The position numbers and the translations under genes are program-made. A stretch of DNA of 64,000 nt, from contig CM049311.1 of NCBI GenBank assembly GCA_026874595.1, positions 34,637,176 through 34,701,175 on the forward strand. Direction: 5' to 3'. This DNA comes from Sipunculus nudus (Eukaryota > Annelida > Sipuncula > Golfingiida > Sipunculidae). The notes under the pieces are model-generated. The model made no database searches. It was not told where the DNA came from and was given only the letters and a program-made list of their open reading frames with translations. Shown here piece by piece: positions 1-13,451 of the stretch (position 1 is the stretch's first letter; the number at the start of each line of letters is the position of its first letter).

Positions 1-335
1 ATACCATAATTCAACTAGGATCTTGTTCTAGTTCCACTAAGTTCACTTAAGAGCATTACTGGTTCATACTTTCTGAAAACTACTTGTAAATTAGCAAACA
101 GGATAAGTATACATGCCATTCACACATATATTTTATAACCCAAGTCCTGTTTTTAACAGTAAAGGAATGTTGTAATAAAGCAGATAATGCAGGCATAAGC
201 CAAGCAAGGTTGATTCTCACCAGACTGGCCATTTATGATTTTTAAAGTAGTATGCACAAAACAAAATCCATGTGACCAACCTGTGTTAATGGTTAACATG
301 ATAACATATTGTATAGCAAATATATCGACCATTAT

Positions 336-372
<37 letters not shown>

Positions 373-1082
373 TTGATTGATTCATGTGAATAATAATCAA
401 AGCAACATGTTATACATGTGTATTTGTAATAATCAATTATAAAATAAAAGCTCACGCTATAGAAAAAAAAAGGTTCTTCCTGTACCTTTTTTTTTTATTA
501 TCAGCACTTGTCAGGTATTAAATTAAAAAGTGACTGAAAAGTCCATATAATATTTGGACAAATTTTCTGTTGTTTTGAATTTATTACCCACTTTCTGCAT
601 TATTAATTCTGTTAAATATGGGTGGGCATTATTATAATTCTGTTTAAGGTGGGGCCTTTTAGCGACTGCCTAATTTGCATCAATAATTTGAGGGACTTCT
701 TGAAATAAACCAGGATTCAGAAAGAAAATGGGATGAGACATTGTGACCATCAACTTTCTGGTTACAAACTTGTCACCAATATTTTTTCTCAAAAATGAAA
801 GAGACACTTCTTGGCCAAACTGAAGATGCATTTTATCATGCACACATTTATGATTAGCATTGCACTGCATGATTAGAAATCAACACTGGACTATACTAAT
901 AACTAACAAAAGGGACAGTACCATCAATTTGTGCATAACAAATGTACCAATAAAAGTATCACAAACTCCTCCCATGTTTCACTAGAGTTTGTCACATTTT
1001 GTTGTTAACCATTTTTGTCATACTATAACTTATAAAGCCAAAGGTGCATGTATCGTTTTGACACTGGAAATTTCTCTTGAAG
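1..1082 (+). other. Intron of PACRG upstream of the first visible exon
   Basis: This stretch precedes the first recognisable PACRG exon and must hold intron, because the encoded protein lacks about 50 N-terminal residues compared with human PACRG. I found no exon in it. It contains a (TA)n microsatellite at about 338-369. The segment ends in the acceptor TTGAAG at 1077-1082. Confidence 0.75.
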
Positions 1083-3112
1083 GTTGGAGGCCCACCGGCA
1101 GCTGGCGCCTTCCAGTGCAGAAAGTCTGATCCCACAAACTTCAGGTACTTTTATGAGAGAGGAGACTTCCCAATTGCTCTTGAACATGACACAAAAGGCA
1201 ACAAAATCGCATGGAAGGTAAGATCTGACTCACTGGTCCTTCAATTAAGTAGAATTTTTGACTCAACCTTGATATAGACAGTAATGTTTATATAACTTGT
1301 CAGAAAATATATATATATATCTTATCTTCTTGCAGCAAGACCAAACAAATATTTGTTGATTATAAAAAGTGTCATTTTTTAATATGTAAATTCCAAGATT
1401 GCATTATAAGTATCATTTAAGGATAGTGAGTTGTCTGTGATCATCAGATTTTCAGTACACGTATGATATGGGCCTATAAATACTTTTTTATTTAATTTTC
1501 ACTACAGGTAGAGATAGAAAAGCTGGACTACCACCACTACCTTCCATTGTTTTTCGATGGTCTATGTGAAACACAACATCCCCATGAATTTTTCGCAAGG
1601 CAAGGTGTCCATGACATGCTGGAACATGGAGGCAAAAAAATTCTCCCAGTCATCCCTCAACTCATTATCCCCATAAAGAGTAAGTAAATTATTGAAATTA
1701 AATTAATATCAAGACAGGAATTAGCCCTGTGATATTAACATTTTGTGACATTCAGTGGTTTGAATATACTGAAAAATTATTTACACAGAGTTCCTTGGAA
1801 AAAGCAGTAACATTTGTCATTTTAGTGTCTGACATTTTATAAATCTATATCAAATGCATTTAGGTGTGACCAACTTTTTAGTTAATGTTTTGATTACCAT
1901 GAATAATTGGAAATGTGTTCTGCTGTGTTGTACCTTGGTTTTCTTTAATTATTAAATTTTTATATATTTTATATTCATATAATTTATATTTAATATTTAT
2001 ATCTATAAATGTTTTATTATTTATAAGAATACAGTACCAATAGTTGCACATTTCCTAGCATTAGGTTTAATTGACTAGTTACTAAACTTCATTGAGACCT
2101 TGTATGTCACAAAAATTGACCATTATTAACATCCATGGTGGGCTCCATGTAAACAAAAAATTCTTATTTTGCTACTTGCACAATGTAATTAAACCCTTCC
2201 TTGAACATTTTTTTTACTTTAGTTCAGTCTTTGATACAGTGTGATATATATTTACCTTTTCTTTGACAGATGCCCTTAACACAAGAAACCAAAAAGTAAT
2301 GTGCACAACCTTGAAGGTCTTGCAGCATTTGGTTGTGTCAGCTGACCTGGTCGGTGAAGCCCTCGTCCCCTACTACAGACAGATCCTGCCAGTCCTAAAT
2401 ATCTTCAAGGGCAAAAACTGTAAGTACAGTTTGTAGTCTGTATAAATACATGGTCATGTTTTAATACAGAAAATGTATGTCAGAAATGTGATGTAACTAG
2501 TTTTCACTGTCTGTATTTTTCTAGGCATATAACATATACATAAAAAGTGCTTGCTCCTGGAAATGTTATTATATCTGCCAGGATTTTGTTCTGAAACCAT
2601 TACCGTCACACAATAAAAATGATTCATGACAGGTACATCTTTATTGTTGATTGTGAGTTTTCACCCATGCACAATATCATATCTTTGGCCACCTGTCTAG
2701 TTATAGTAAAACTGACAGGTTTGCCAAGTAATTATTTTTATAATTATTGTTTATATTCATTATATGACAGGAGGGAATAACATTTGGTCAACTTTGAACT
2801 ATTACAGTCGGTATATGCTGATATATTTTACTTAAATTTGAATATATCTCAGTCATTACAGCCACAGTCAAACCTCACTTCTGTATATATAGAGAAATGC
2901 AGGGTGTATCTGCTTTAATATTTATTTTTATCTTTCTCTCATCTTTCATAGTAAACTCTGGTGATGGTATTGACTACAGTCAGCAGAAGAGGGAAAACAT
3001 TGGAGAACTAATCCAGGAAACGCTAGAAGCATTTGAGCGCCATGGTGGAGAGGATGCTTTCATCAATATCAAATATATGGTTCCGACATACGAGTCATGC
3101 ATGCTCAACTGA
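1083..3112 (+). CDS. PACRG: PACRG, Parkin co-regulated gene protein (3' part, four exons)
   Basis: PACRG is an armadillo-like helical protein of the ciliary doublet inner junction, where it bridges A and B tubules with FAP20; in vertebrates it shares a bidirectional promoter with Parkin. Four exons are read: 1083-1217, 1508-1679, 2270-2419 and 2952-3112, all with GT-AG borders and compatible phases, giving 205 residues and a TAG-free frame to the TGA at 3110-3112. The peptide is near-identical to human PACRG from GPPAAGAF onward, with [14 protein letters not shown], the [20 protein letters not shown] block across the first intron, [11 protein letters not shown] and the C-terminus [16 protein letters not shown]. 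The reading starts at an acceptor, so the N-terminal exon or exons lie before the window. No break is seen, and the gene looks functional. Confidence 0.97.
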
Positions 3113-3373
3113 GCTGACCTAAAACCTCTCAGACTTTTTACCATCTGTATATATGTGTATATGCACCACCATAATTTTTTGTTTACCCGTTTCTGATTAT
3201 AATTTTTCAGTTGTTCAGAACTGTTTAAAGCATATCCACCAGATGGACTCAATCTGTGAACTTTTCATTTCTCATAGTTACTATTTATATGTTTGATCGT
3301 GATTTATGTATGTGATAAACCTTTAGCCTGCTGGTTTAATTTAATAACAACTAGAAACTGCCCTGATAATAAA
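3113..3373 (+). other. PACRG 3' UTR candidate
   Basis: Downstream of the PACRG stop the first canonical polyadenylation hexamer on the plus strand is AATAAA at 3368-3373. The end of the transcript just beyond it is an inference; a later, weaker signal could be used instead. Confidence 0.4.
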
Positions 3374-4283
3374 AATTGTTGGCAGGATGTTATTTACACT
3401 GATAGTGGCAAAGCTGAAATTCCTACAACTTTCAATGACAAATATTTGTGCATCTGTTACAGTCCCCATGACCTTTCAAACAAAACAGGTGCAAGTGAAC
3501 ATGCTTTTACTTTTAATTTGTTTTTTTTTTCTGAATTATTGTTATATATTGTGTACAAAACTTCAGATCTGTTGATATCACAAAGCATATTTATACGTAT
3601 CACCATCCAATGAAAAAAATAATTTTTCAGGGTCCTTTCATAAGCGCAAAGTGAAATTCATACATCATGCAGAAAATTAATATTATATTATTATATAATT
3701 CTTTTCAGGGATATTTTATTAACCAATGTGTCTATGGTAGCATCATGATAGCCTCGAATTATGCGTCCTTTCAAACATGCCTGTGATGATTCTGTGATCC
3801 TATGTGCCAATTTCTGAATAGATTAGCAAAAACTTTTATACCACCATATTTGTGCCAAACCTTTGTAAACAATATATAACCAGTACCTTTCAAAGGGCGC
3901 GGACCGCCATCCTTCCCGTCGCACACGTGCCTTTTTAGTACCTTTCAATATTTGGAGAATACACTTGAGCGTTACGTGGTACATGAGAACGTAGACATGT
4001 AAATGTGTTTGCCGACTTTGCTGGAGCACTTTGCGATACCATTATGATAATAAAGTCCTTAAATAAAGGCAAACTTTTTGAGTTATATGAGTTTTGTTGT
4101 TTTCCCGAGAGTGAATGTGTGGTATGATGGTAACGGAAATATAAATAACCACAATGCCTTTAATCCCAATGTGTGGATGTGATTTGATCGAGGAATGGAC
4201 GAAACTGCACTGAATGAATATATCTTCGTATGGAGATGGCGTGTATTACAACCCGAAAGGCGCATTTGTCCTATAATATTTAT
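3374..4283. other. Intergenic, nothing recognised
   Basis: AT-rich DNA without a recognisable gene. A short GC-richer patch at 3890-3935 shows no known motif. Open frames here are short and have no family resemblance. Confidence 0.5.
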
Positions 4284-4664
4284 CAGGGTTCCCTGGGGCC
4301 TTTAAAATTTTTAAAAAGTTATTTTTTATTAAGCATTTTTAAAGCCTAGAAAAGGTTTTAAAAATGCCAGGAATTCTGACACAGGTCTTTAAAAAGGTCT
4401 TAAATTTGATCTTACCCACCCTGATATAATGAATGTGCACAAACCGTTAATTCGGTGATCGAACGTAAGCTTCGACAGTTCAGGAGACGTTGCCGCGGTT
4501 TCTTGTCGAAGAATGATCTCCGTAGATATAGTCAGTATAGTTTTAAAGCAAGGTAGGGCCATTAAAGAATTCTGTGTATAAAAGGGTCTTAAATTTTCTG
4601 TCAGCTGGTCTTAAAGTCTTACAAAGGTCTTAAATTTGCTTTGCCAAGAGGTGCAGGAACCCTG
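4284..4664. mobile_element. hAT-like nonautonomous element (MITE), 381 bp
   Basis: The segment begins CAGGGTTCC and ends GGAACCCTG, a perfect 9-bp terminal inverted repeat of the CAGGG type typical of hAT transposons. The flanking 8-mers ATATTTAT (left) and ATATATAT (right) match at 7 of 8 positions, fitting an 8-bp hAT target duplication. The interior is A/T-rich with repeated GGTCTTAAATTTG motifs near both ends and has no transposase frame, so it is nonautonomous. Confidence 0.75.
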
Positions 4665-4872
4665 ATATATATGTGCTGTCGCTTCCTATTTTCCATTTAC
4701 TAGGATTCGAGCAACTATGGTATAAATTACTGAGGCTGAAGAAACTTTAAATGAGAAACACAATCCTGTTAGAAGATGCATTATTTTGAGATTTTATAAA
4801 TCTAAACAGTATGGTAACTTCTGTGACCAAAATTTAAAGAGACAAAATCAGGAGGATTGTTTGGTTTAAACA

Positions 4873-7742
4873 TATTTATTTAACCACGATTACAAAAATA
4901 GCCGTTAGGCTAATGCAAATGTTTTCCTGGGAAACGTATACAAACAAAGGTTCAATACAAATACATGGTGATGACCAGTGAATATAGTAACACTGACATA
5001 GTTTGAACAAACATATACATTAAACACACACACATACTGCACGTACAATAGTGCCTATTACATTGTTACATCAGATCCATGAAAGTGTCAGACAGTTTAA
5101 ATGAAATTACCTTAAAATCAAAATCGTTTTGTGTCCCCTATGTATCTGTATACGTGACTGAAGAGTTTGAAATTATCTGTAGAAGTAAGGGAGCAGCTGC
5201 CACAAAGTAAAATTCTAACTATTTCTAACTTAGTTTTCTTAGAGTAATTTTCAGTTATATGTTGAAATGTAAAACAGCAAAATTCCTGCAAACTAGCAAA
5301 AAGTGGGCGTCTCTGTTCAATATAAAGTGGGCAGTCTAAGAAATAATGAACAACAGTTTCGTCGGCGAGATTACATGCACAAGTTGGCTTTTCAGTTAAC
5401 CTTAAACAGAATACTGTTAAGGGTGCTGCAGTCAGTGCGTAACCGCGTGTGTAGGATATTATCACGTCGTATACCACCAAAGAAATAATTTGGCGGCCTT
5501 TTTGGATAAAACATATCGCACAATGCATTTTTAAATACATTGGTAGAAGTAATTGTTCTCACCTTTTCTGGTAAGGAATTCCAAATTTTAACTGCCGTAG
5601 GAATAAATGAGTGTTGTCCGGCATGGAGTCTGAATACTGGTACTCTGTACTCGCTGGCATTTCTAAGGTTATACGAGCCTTGTTTGCATTTATAACCGGA
5701 TAATGTTTCTATCAGATAGGGAGGACCCAGATTGTTTATAATTTTATAGAAAGTCGTAACAATTTTTACTTTCCTGCGGACAGACCATGTAGGCCAACCA
5801 AGCTGGTTTAACAGTTGTGTGCTGCTGCACCATCTTGTAGCTCCAGTTCACAGTAGCATGCCTTTGCGCTGAACACTTTCTCGATTGCTCGCCTGTACTG
5901 CAGAACAATTGTTAAATAGTATATCCCCATATCCGAGGACAGAAATCACCATTGATGTATACAGTCTATCTAGGACTTTTTTTTAGATAAAATGAACTTG
6001 AATGTTTGAAGCATTTCTATTCGTCTTGATGCTTCAGTACAAAGATTCCGAATATGGTCACCCCAGCTCAAGTCTTGAGAAAGCAATATTCCTAGATGGG
6101 ATAACTGTTCTACCTCAGATAAAACAGTTTTATTTAATATTAGCGCGGGGTGGGATTGTCCCTGATATTTCCTTGAAAAGGTTATGACTTTTGACTTAGT
6201 ACTATTGAATGTAATGTGCCATTGTGAAGACCATTCCTCTAATTTTAATAGGTCAGTATTTAGAGATTGGGCCGAGGCTGCAGGTGATTTAATCTTGGTG
6301 TACAAGCAAGTATCGTCAGCGTACATACGTATATGGTGTTTGTGATACCATTAGATGTATCATTAACATAAACTAAGTATAACAGCAGCCCTAAAATAGA
6401 GCCTTGTGGAACTCCTGCTTGTATGTGAACAGTGTTTGATGTGTGGCCCTGGAGTAGAACTCTTTGTGATCTATCGTGTAGATAGGACCCGAACCATTCT
6501 AGAATTTATCCTGAAATGCCCATTTGCTGCAATTTAAAGAGGAGGTCCCTGTGCCACACCTTGTCAAAGGCCTTGGATACATCGAGGCAGATTAATCTTG
6601 TATCCATACTTTCATCAAATCCCCTATATATAATATTCACAAGTTCAGTCAGCTGGTACAATGGACTATCGTTTTTCTTGTATGCAGAATTTATTGGTAT
6701 AAGTACTTTGTACCGAGTGAAATATTCATAACATTTATTATAGACTAACCTCTCGAATATTTGGATACATTATTCAACAGCGAAATGGGTTTATACTTTG
6801 GATTCTGGAACGGTCTCCTTTTTCAAAACGGGAATACCATTAGCTGTTTTCGATATAGAAGGAAATTTATCGGTTAACAATGACCTGTTAAATAATTATC
6901 AAAGCGGAATGGCAAGTATGCGAGACATCTTTTTTTTAAATGAGATTACATATTCCACCAGGACCTATGGCTTTAGCCACTTTAAGATTGTTCAACACCT
7001 GTTCTACGTCGGTAGGATTTAGTTGAAGTGACCATTAAAAAGATCATGTAGTATATTATTTAGTGGTGAGAGCGGCGTGGAATCGACATCTTCGGGAAGG
7101 ATGGCCTGAATGCTAAAGTAATTATTGAAAGCTTCGGCCTTTTCAATAGGGTCATATATGATATCTTCATCCACTTCCAGTAGTGGTTTTGGGGAATGCG
7201 TTTTTGTGCCCAGCAAGCCATGACTAATTTTCCACCACAGCGTATAGTCATGATACCCTACGTCTAGCTGATTTCTTATTTTATTCCAATAATTTTTCTT
7301 TTGCTTTCTGATCTCGGATACAACCATATTTCTTGCTTTTTTAAAAGACGCGTAATGTTCGGGCTGGTTATTATTTTTTATTTTTTTCCATGCCCTGTTT
7401 CTTTGTCTAATCATGCGTCTTATGTTTGCATTCATCCACGGCGTGTCCGTTGGTCGTATGGTTACAGTTTTTAATGGAACAGATTGTTAAATAGCATACG
7501 TTATAATATCACAGACTGATTCTGCAATGTCGTCTACGTAGTCAAAATCATCGTATAAAGTATCCCATGGAGCGTTTTGAAGACATTCTTCAAGCATTGT
7601 AAAATTTGTTTCGTTATATTTAAAAATTTTATGTTCATATGATTTCGGTTTATATACCTTAAGAAAAAACGACCAGGCCGTGACAGCATGGTCGCAATTT
7701 GAAAGCGGTGACGTTAAGTGAACATTAGTAAGACGTCCATGT
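4873..7742 (-). mobile_element. Decayed Jockey-like non-LTR retrotransposon (LINE), 5' truncated
   Basis: Read on the minus strand, conceptual fragments follow LINE ORF2 order. At 7742-7440 there is the end of the AP endonuclease and the linker, at 7435-7019 the linker with NANIRRMIRQRNRAWKK, and near 7000-6940 the first RT motif (KAIGPGG). GVPQGSILG lies near 6415-6385, the catalytic YADD at about 6323-6312, and a CNLADETVVHYFLDCPLY zinc-knuckle-like tail near 5385. The 3' end is an A/T-rich tail around 4873. Several stops (for example at 7019-7021) and frame changes separate the blocks, and most of the endonuclease is absent, so this copy cannot be active. Clade assignment (Jockey group) rests on motif layout only. 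Confidence 0.9.
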
Positions 7743-8298
7743 TATGCCTATCCTTTCACACCATCATACCATAACAAGGTCGGGTGACCGGAGGTCCGAT
7801 TGTGAGCCGCAACGTGCGGTTGTTTCAACCATTTTTTCGCGAAGTCAGTCAGGGCATCTCCTTATAACACGTGTTGTGGCTTTGCGATGCACACGGCCTC
7901 ACGCGCTGTGTTTATGTTGACACCTGTGATCGCGTCCGTCCCAGGCTTTTTAACAATTCAACATGCTTTATAGGTGATTGGGTCCCTTTAAGGGACCCCC
8001 TGTGCCTCATATTTGAATTCAACATATTATTTTGGATCTTGAGCTGCGAATCGCACCCCGCCCCAAGGATTTATGAAATTATTATTAAATTCAAAGGACT
8101 ACTCTATAATTTTGGAAATGTAATTATGCTTTAAGATTAATAGGTTGTCACAAATTTACTTATATGTATTTGATAAATTTTCCAGTACCTCTGCTATCAA
8201 TGTACAATCATTACCAATGCACTGCTGCAGCAGTATTTGATTGGAAGTCAATCAATCAGCTGGTGGCTGGCCAACACACCCTCTCCCCTAATTAATTG
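7743..8298. other. Unassigned GC-richer spacer
   Basis: Between the LINE 5' truncation point and the modular repeat. A frame at 7871-8134 could encode 87 residues but shows no family resemblance and no clear splice context. It may be remnant repeat DNA. Confidence 0.4.
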
Positions 8299-9740
8299 TA
8301 TCCCCAGACAAAGTCGGGGGATACTATGTTTTCATGACGGTCCGGCCGCCGCATATAAATCTTGTTGGCGCGATAACTCAAAAAATATTTCACGGATCTT
8401 TACCAAACTTGGTGTATGTATAGATATGGGTGAGAGGACGACGCCTATATAAAATGAGGTCATGACCTTTACTAGGAGAGTGTCCTTCACCTTGAATAGG
8501 TCCAATTTTGGGGAAAATCACACAAATTCTTAAATATTTCAAGAAATCTTGAATGGATTGATCCCAAAATCAAGTGGATCGAAGATCATGGATAGGGTTG
8601 TCATGTTCCAGAAACTGGTGGCGCCACCTATTATTCTTTACTTGTTTTCGTGCCTTTTATTACCCCCAAAATTGCCACTTGACAGTACTGTGAGCATTAT
8701 AAGTAAAAAACTAATGCACAGATTTCTTTTATATTATCCATATACATAGATATGGGTTATGGGATGATTTTTTTTTTTTAATTGGGGTCATGATCTTTCT
8801 TATGAGAGTGGCCTTGACCTTGAATATTCCCATATTTGGTGAAATTCACACAAAATCTGTAATGTCTCAGTAAGGGATATATGGAATGATCCAAAAATCA
8901 AATTGACCGAAGATCTTGGATAGCTTTGTCTTTTGCAGAAAACAGGTGGCGCCACCTTGTGTCGTTTTCTTGTTAAAATGATGTTAACGCAATAACTTTG
9001 TAAGAATTTGAGGTACAGTCACCAAACCCACAGGTTTGATGCAACTTATAAACGGCTAGGTCAAGTTCGAACATGGATAACCTTGATGCATTTTTTCAAG
9101 ATCACAGCAGCGATTATGCTAAAATGATATTAGGGCAATAACTCAAAAAGAATTTGTGGTACAGTCACCAAACCGACAGTTTAGATGCATCTTATCAAGG
9201 GCTAGGCCAAGTTCGAATATGGATGACCTTGATGCATTTTTCAAGGTCACAGAAGCGATAACGCTGAAATGATGTTAACTTTAATATCTCACTGAGGGAT
9301 GCTTGGATTGGTCCAAAAATCAAATTGACATAAGATCTTTGATAGCATTTTTTTCTGCAGAAGACAGGTGGCGCCACCTTATGTTGTTTTCTTGCTAAAA
9401 TGGTGTTTAAACGGAATAACTTTGTAAGAATTTGAGGTACAGTCTCCAAACCCACAAGTCTGATGCATCTTATCAACGGCTAGGTCAAATTTGAACATAT
9501 AAAGACATGGGTTACGGAATGAGATATTTTTTCAATTTGGATCATGACCTCTCCTATGAGAGTGACCTTTACCTTGAATATGCCCATACTTATTAGAAAC
9601 CATGGTGGCTTGCCAGTTGTCAAAGTCTGCATCTGAATTTCAGATGGGATCCTATTCTTCGAGGCTGGGGGAGGGGGGGGGGTTTATTGTCTGGGGATAC
9701 TATGGCAACTGCGGTGCCAAGAAATATCTAGTTAGCCTAT
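8299..9740 (+). repeat. Modular interspersed repeat, copy A (largest)
   Basis: Begins with TATCCCCAGACAA (about 8300) and closes with the inverse TTGTCTGGGGATA (about 9687-9699), followed by GCGGTGCCAAGAAATATCTAG. The interior is built of modules that recur. GGTGGCGCCACC occurs near 8627, 8945 and 9366, and a block with GTACAGTCACCAAAC occurs near 9013 and 9159 and, as GTACAGTCTCCAAAC, near 9437. Related copies lie at 36.5, 40.5, 41.6 and 42.2 kb. No protein is encoded. The inverted ends suggest a nonautonomous DNA element, but the superfamily is unknown to me. Confidence 0.8.
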
Positions 9741-12700
9741 GGCATGGTTTGCCCCCCTGCCTTTTCGTTAAATTCTGCGTACAGTTCCTTTCTCTTAACA
9801 AATAATACTTGTCATCTGGCAAATGTACAGGAATGATATGAGACTTTCAAACTTGGATGAACATACTCCAGTTGAATGAGATAAGCTTCACTATGCCACG
9901 AAGGAAACGATTCCTTCAGCTTTGTTGATTTAGGATGAACAATGTGATATCCCTCTCTCAGCAACGACAAGACAGGTTTTCTTAGCAATACAGAATTTTA
10001 TTATTTTCAGTTATGAATTTTGACACCTGTATATATGATGGGCCAAATGCGTCACAAACCAAATTTAACAGCGCTTCCTATATTTTGGCGATTTTATGTT
10101 GGTTGGTTGGTTACTTGGTTGCTTTGTCATTTTGCAACTTAACCCAAAACGTTATGATGAAATTGGTGGATGACAATTTATGGCAGCACCCAAGAAACAC
10201 CGATCAAATATTAGAGTTAAATGATATCAACATAAAATGGTTTTTTTTTTGTGGCTGGAATGGTTCATAATCATTGCGAAATAGGACAGGGTGTTTTTCC
10301 TGGACCGGGCCCCGAGCCATTCCGTGGTATTAGGGACCTTTATGCTTGTCCGAAGAGGTGAGAGTTGATGGAGTTAGTCAATGCATCACATTCGCCCAAA
10401 ATGAATTGCATTGATATATTTCCCATGCACCACAAACCTGGCTGAGGTAAACAAATGTAGTCTCGGACAAAATTTCTACTTAGTAAGTTGTTAAATAATT
10501 CTTGCGACCGTTTATACATACTATACGCACACTAAATTCTAATGTCTTGGTAAGAGAAATATAATCTTAGTTTTCACATCTGTAACCGGACCTATATTTT
10601 ATTAGGATTTTGTCCAATGATTTCTAACACTTCGCGCACCTAAGGGATGAAAACTCTATTTGTTATACAGGCATCTAACATATACCATCACAAAAGTAAC
10701 AAATATCTAACATGGAGAACATGTCTCCCTCAAGTTTGGGAGGATTTATCACAAAATTTTTTAATTTCGAAATAATTCCATCATCGTCATATTGTCCTCG
10801 GTAATCTTTTAAGCATGCAGTATTGTATCTCATTATGAGAAATTTATGATTTTACACTTGTCAATTATCTAATTACATTTTCATAAATGTAAGCCTATTT
10901 TTGAATGTTCAAAAGTAAATAATGAATACTAAAATTGCTGAAAACAGAGCAAGATCATTTTCGTATGATGAAAATATATGCTTCATAATCTTCAGACTAT
11001 GTGAAGAAAATCATAGTATTCTGGGAGATGGATTTTGTCATTTGGGGGATGATGGAACGTTTTTTCCTGGTGTCCTACAGTCGGGGAGGAGATGAACACC
11101 CGAGCCATGAACACCCGACTCAGTAGGCATTTTTATTGGGCTGGTAAGCCTAACTTGAGGCTACGTACGCTGGTCGTATAGACTGTCAGAGGGCCGAAAT
11201 GGTACTGGGAAGGGGGGGGGGGGGGGGTAGGGGCCTTCTGCAAAAGATGCCTATGGTTATCAGGAGTTTTTCGGGGATTTAAGAACTTCATAAACTTGAA
11301 ATCATGCCAGCGTTCCCCGTCAGCATGAAATTCGTCCTATATATGGCCCATCTGTTACCTCTAAAAGGCCAAGAAACCAGGGTCATTGTAGTAAGGGCTT
11401 TTGAAATAAAGACTGGCCATTTATAGACTACCAATATATATATATATATAAAGGCTACCATTTAAAGTAGTCTCGAGTTTAAACATGTATAGTTTATTAA
11501 TATAATATGAATATTATGAATGAATTATGAAAGAAAATATGACAAAATATATAACTGTTACATAAATACAACAACGTTTACAAACTCCACCAGAGCTAGA
11601 TATGTTATGGTGTGTAATCATAATATGATCATCGAGTAATCAATAAAGTATTTATTCACAGGCATTAAAGTTGGGTTTCTTCAAGGCTGTGACCTGTATT
11701 GCACAAATCCAGATTTAGAAATTCACTTTTCCATTGACAACTGCACAGAATGCGGTCAACTGCATGTTAAAATATACCCTGTTATGCTGATAGAGAATAA
11801 AGAAGGGACGTAATTCTATAATATAATTTGGCTTTACTTCTTTTTCTGGGTATCTCAAACTGGGTTGAAGTTTTTATGCAATGTGTTATGCGCTTCGATC
11901 TACTGTATTGATATATTTAATACACTTACTTTTTCAGATATACTGAGGCCATACCAAAAAGAATTATTCTTCTGCGGATTCGCCGCTCAAATTGTTGTGG
12001 ATCATTTTTTATTTTATCTTTTTTGTACAAAATTATGATCAGGTCCTTGGTGGTGTTGCTAAGTAGTGGTAAGACGCAGTTTCCTTAAAGGAGTTCTAAC
12101 AGGTATATGGAAAACGGACTAAATTTTTTATCATTTACGCCACTTAAAATTTGAAGCAATGTTTTATATTTTCTAGGCAAACTGATAAAATTTAAAGTAT
12201 AATATTGTATTTTGACCAAAACGATGGATGAAAAATCACCCGCTCGCAAATATTTTTTTGTTCCCAGAGCCCGTGGAACAATATTTGTGTGGGTGTGCGA
12301 CTGTGCGTGTGTGTGTCCTGAGAACAGCATTCAATCTTTCACTTGTTTTATTTTATAAACATAATCATATAATCTAGATCAGGAAGGGGGACGTAAACAG
12401 TGTAAGGGTAACATGAATTCCGAATCAAGGTTCCCTATAGGATAATTTGAAACGTATTTACACCGCTGGACCGAAGATATTAACTTTGGACCGATTTGAC
12501 CGCCTCTGTGTAATGGACATGCACTATGATACATCACCTGATCATATGCTGATCTGGTCACGTGACGATCCTCTGCAACAGTAAAAAAAGATCACCAGGT
12601 AAATTTCGCAGAAGTCTATTTAATTGTTTATGCAGATGCAATAGATTACATTCCTACCAGTTTGTATTATATTGGATAAAACAACAGATGGTATAGCTAT

Positions 12701-12929
12701 TTTTTTTCACACAAGTCATAACAATTATCCACATGCATGCATGTACACTCCAAATTAGAGTGGCTGGCAGTCATAGTTTAGCGTTAATGTAATAACAACG
12801 AATTTGCCTAATACATGCGCACACACACATGAGACAGAGAGAAAGAGAGAGGCGGGATTGTCGGAGGAAAGAATGAGAAAGCGAGGCTCAATCTGTGTGT
12901 ATGTGTGTGTTTGTGTGAGAGAGAGAATA

Positions 12930-12931
<2 letters not shown>
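9741..12931. other. Intergenic, nothing recognised apart from simple repeats
   Basis: No gene or exon could be supported on either strand. It contains a 16-base G tract at 11212-11227, a short (TA)n at about 11431-11450, and at about 10095-10260 a weak match to the TTGGTTGGTT-type repeat seen again at 46.9-47.6 kb. Confidence 0.5.

Positions 12932-12995
<64 letters not shown>
12932..12995. repeat. (AT)n microsatellite
   Basis: A nearly pure AT dinucleotide tract preceded by a GT/GA-rich simple stretch. It is the left flank and probable target of the neighbouring hAT-like element, since AT repeats resume at 13400 after that element ends. Confidence 0.95.
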
Positions 12996-13397
12996 CAGGG
13001 GTCGAAATAACGCTATTCCGCCTGTCTGAGACAGGCAAACACGTGCACGGAAAGGCATGCATTTTTCATTTTCCACCAATCCGTTCGAAAGTTGAACACA
13101 GATGTTTCCACATCAGTAGCTGATAAGTAGTGACAACCATGACACAAAAATAAAATATTTTACAGGTGGTGCTCCACTTTTAGTACTTACTCCCCATTCA
13201 GATATTTTTACATGCAAGTGTGCATGTATAGGATGGCATGCAAGATGCAGAATCGGGTTAACACTAGCGAAGTGTGACTGAAATCTTGATATGATGATAT
13301 AGGATGCATCTTTACGGAAATTTTTCTGCGGAAAGTCAAACCTGTATAAATGCCTTTCCGTTGGAAAGGTAAAAATTTCAAAGTATTACGACCCCTG
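12996..13397. mobile_element. hAT-like MITE inserted in an AT microsatellite, 402 bp
   Basis: Ends are CAGGGGTCGAAATAA and, inverted, CAGGGGTCGTAATAC: a CAGGG-type terminal inverted repeat of about 14-15 bp with two differences. The element interrupts a single (AT)n tract, which continues on both sides, so the exact target duplication cannot be read. Inside, short inverted pieces (GACAGGC near 13035, GGAAAGGC near 13049 and again near the right end) are present. No transposase frame. Confidence 0.75.

Positions 13398-13451
<54 letters not shown>
13398..13451. repeat. (AT)n then (GT)n microsatellite
   Basis: Continuation of the AT tract right of the MITE, passing into about 12 GT units. Confidence 0.9.

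Noticed and set aside
12755-13123. Several frames on both strands with long Tyr-Ile runs
   Set aside because: These translate the AT microsatellite and GT-rich flanks; not genes.
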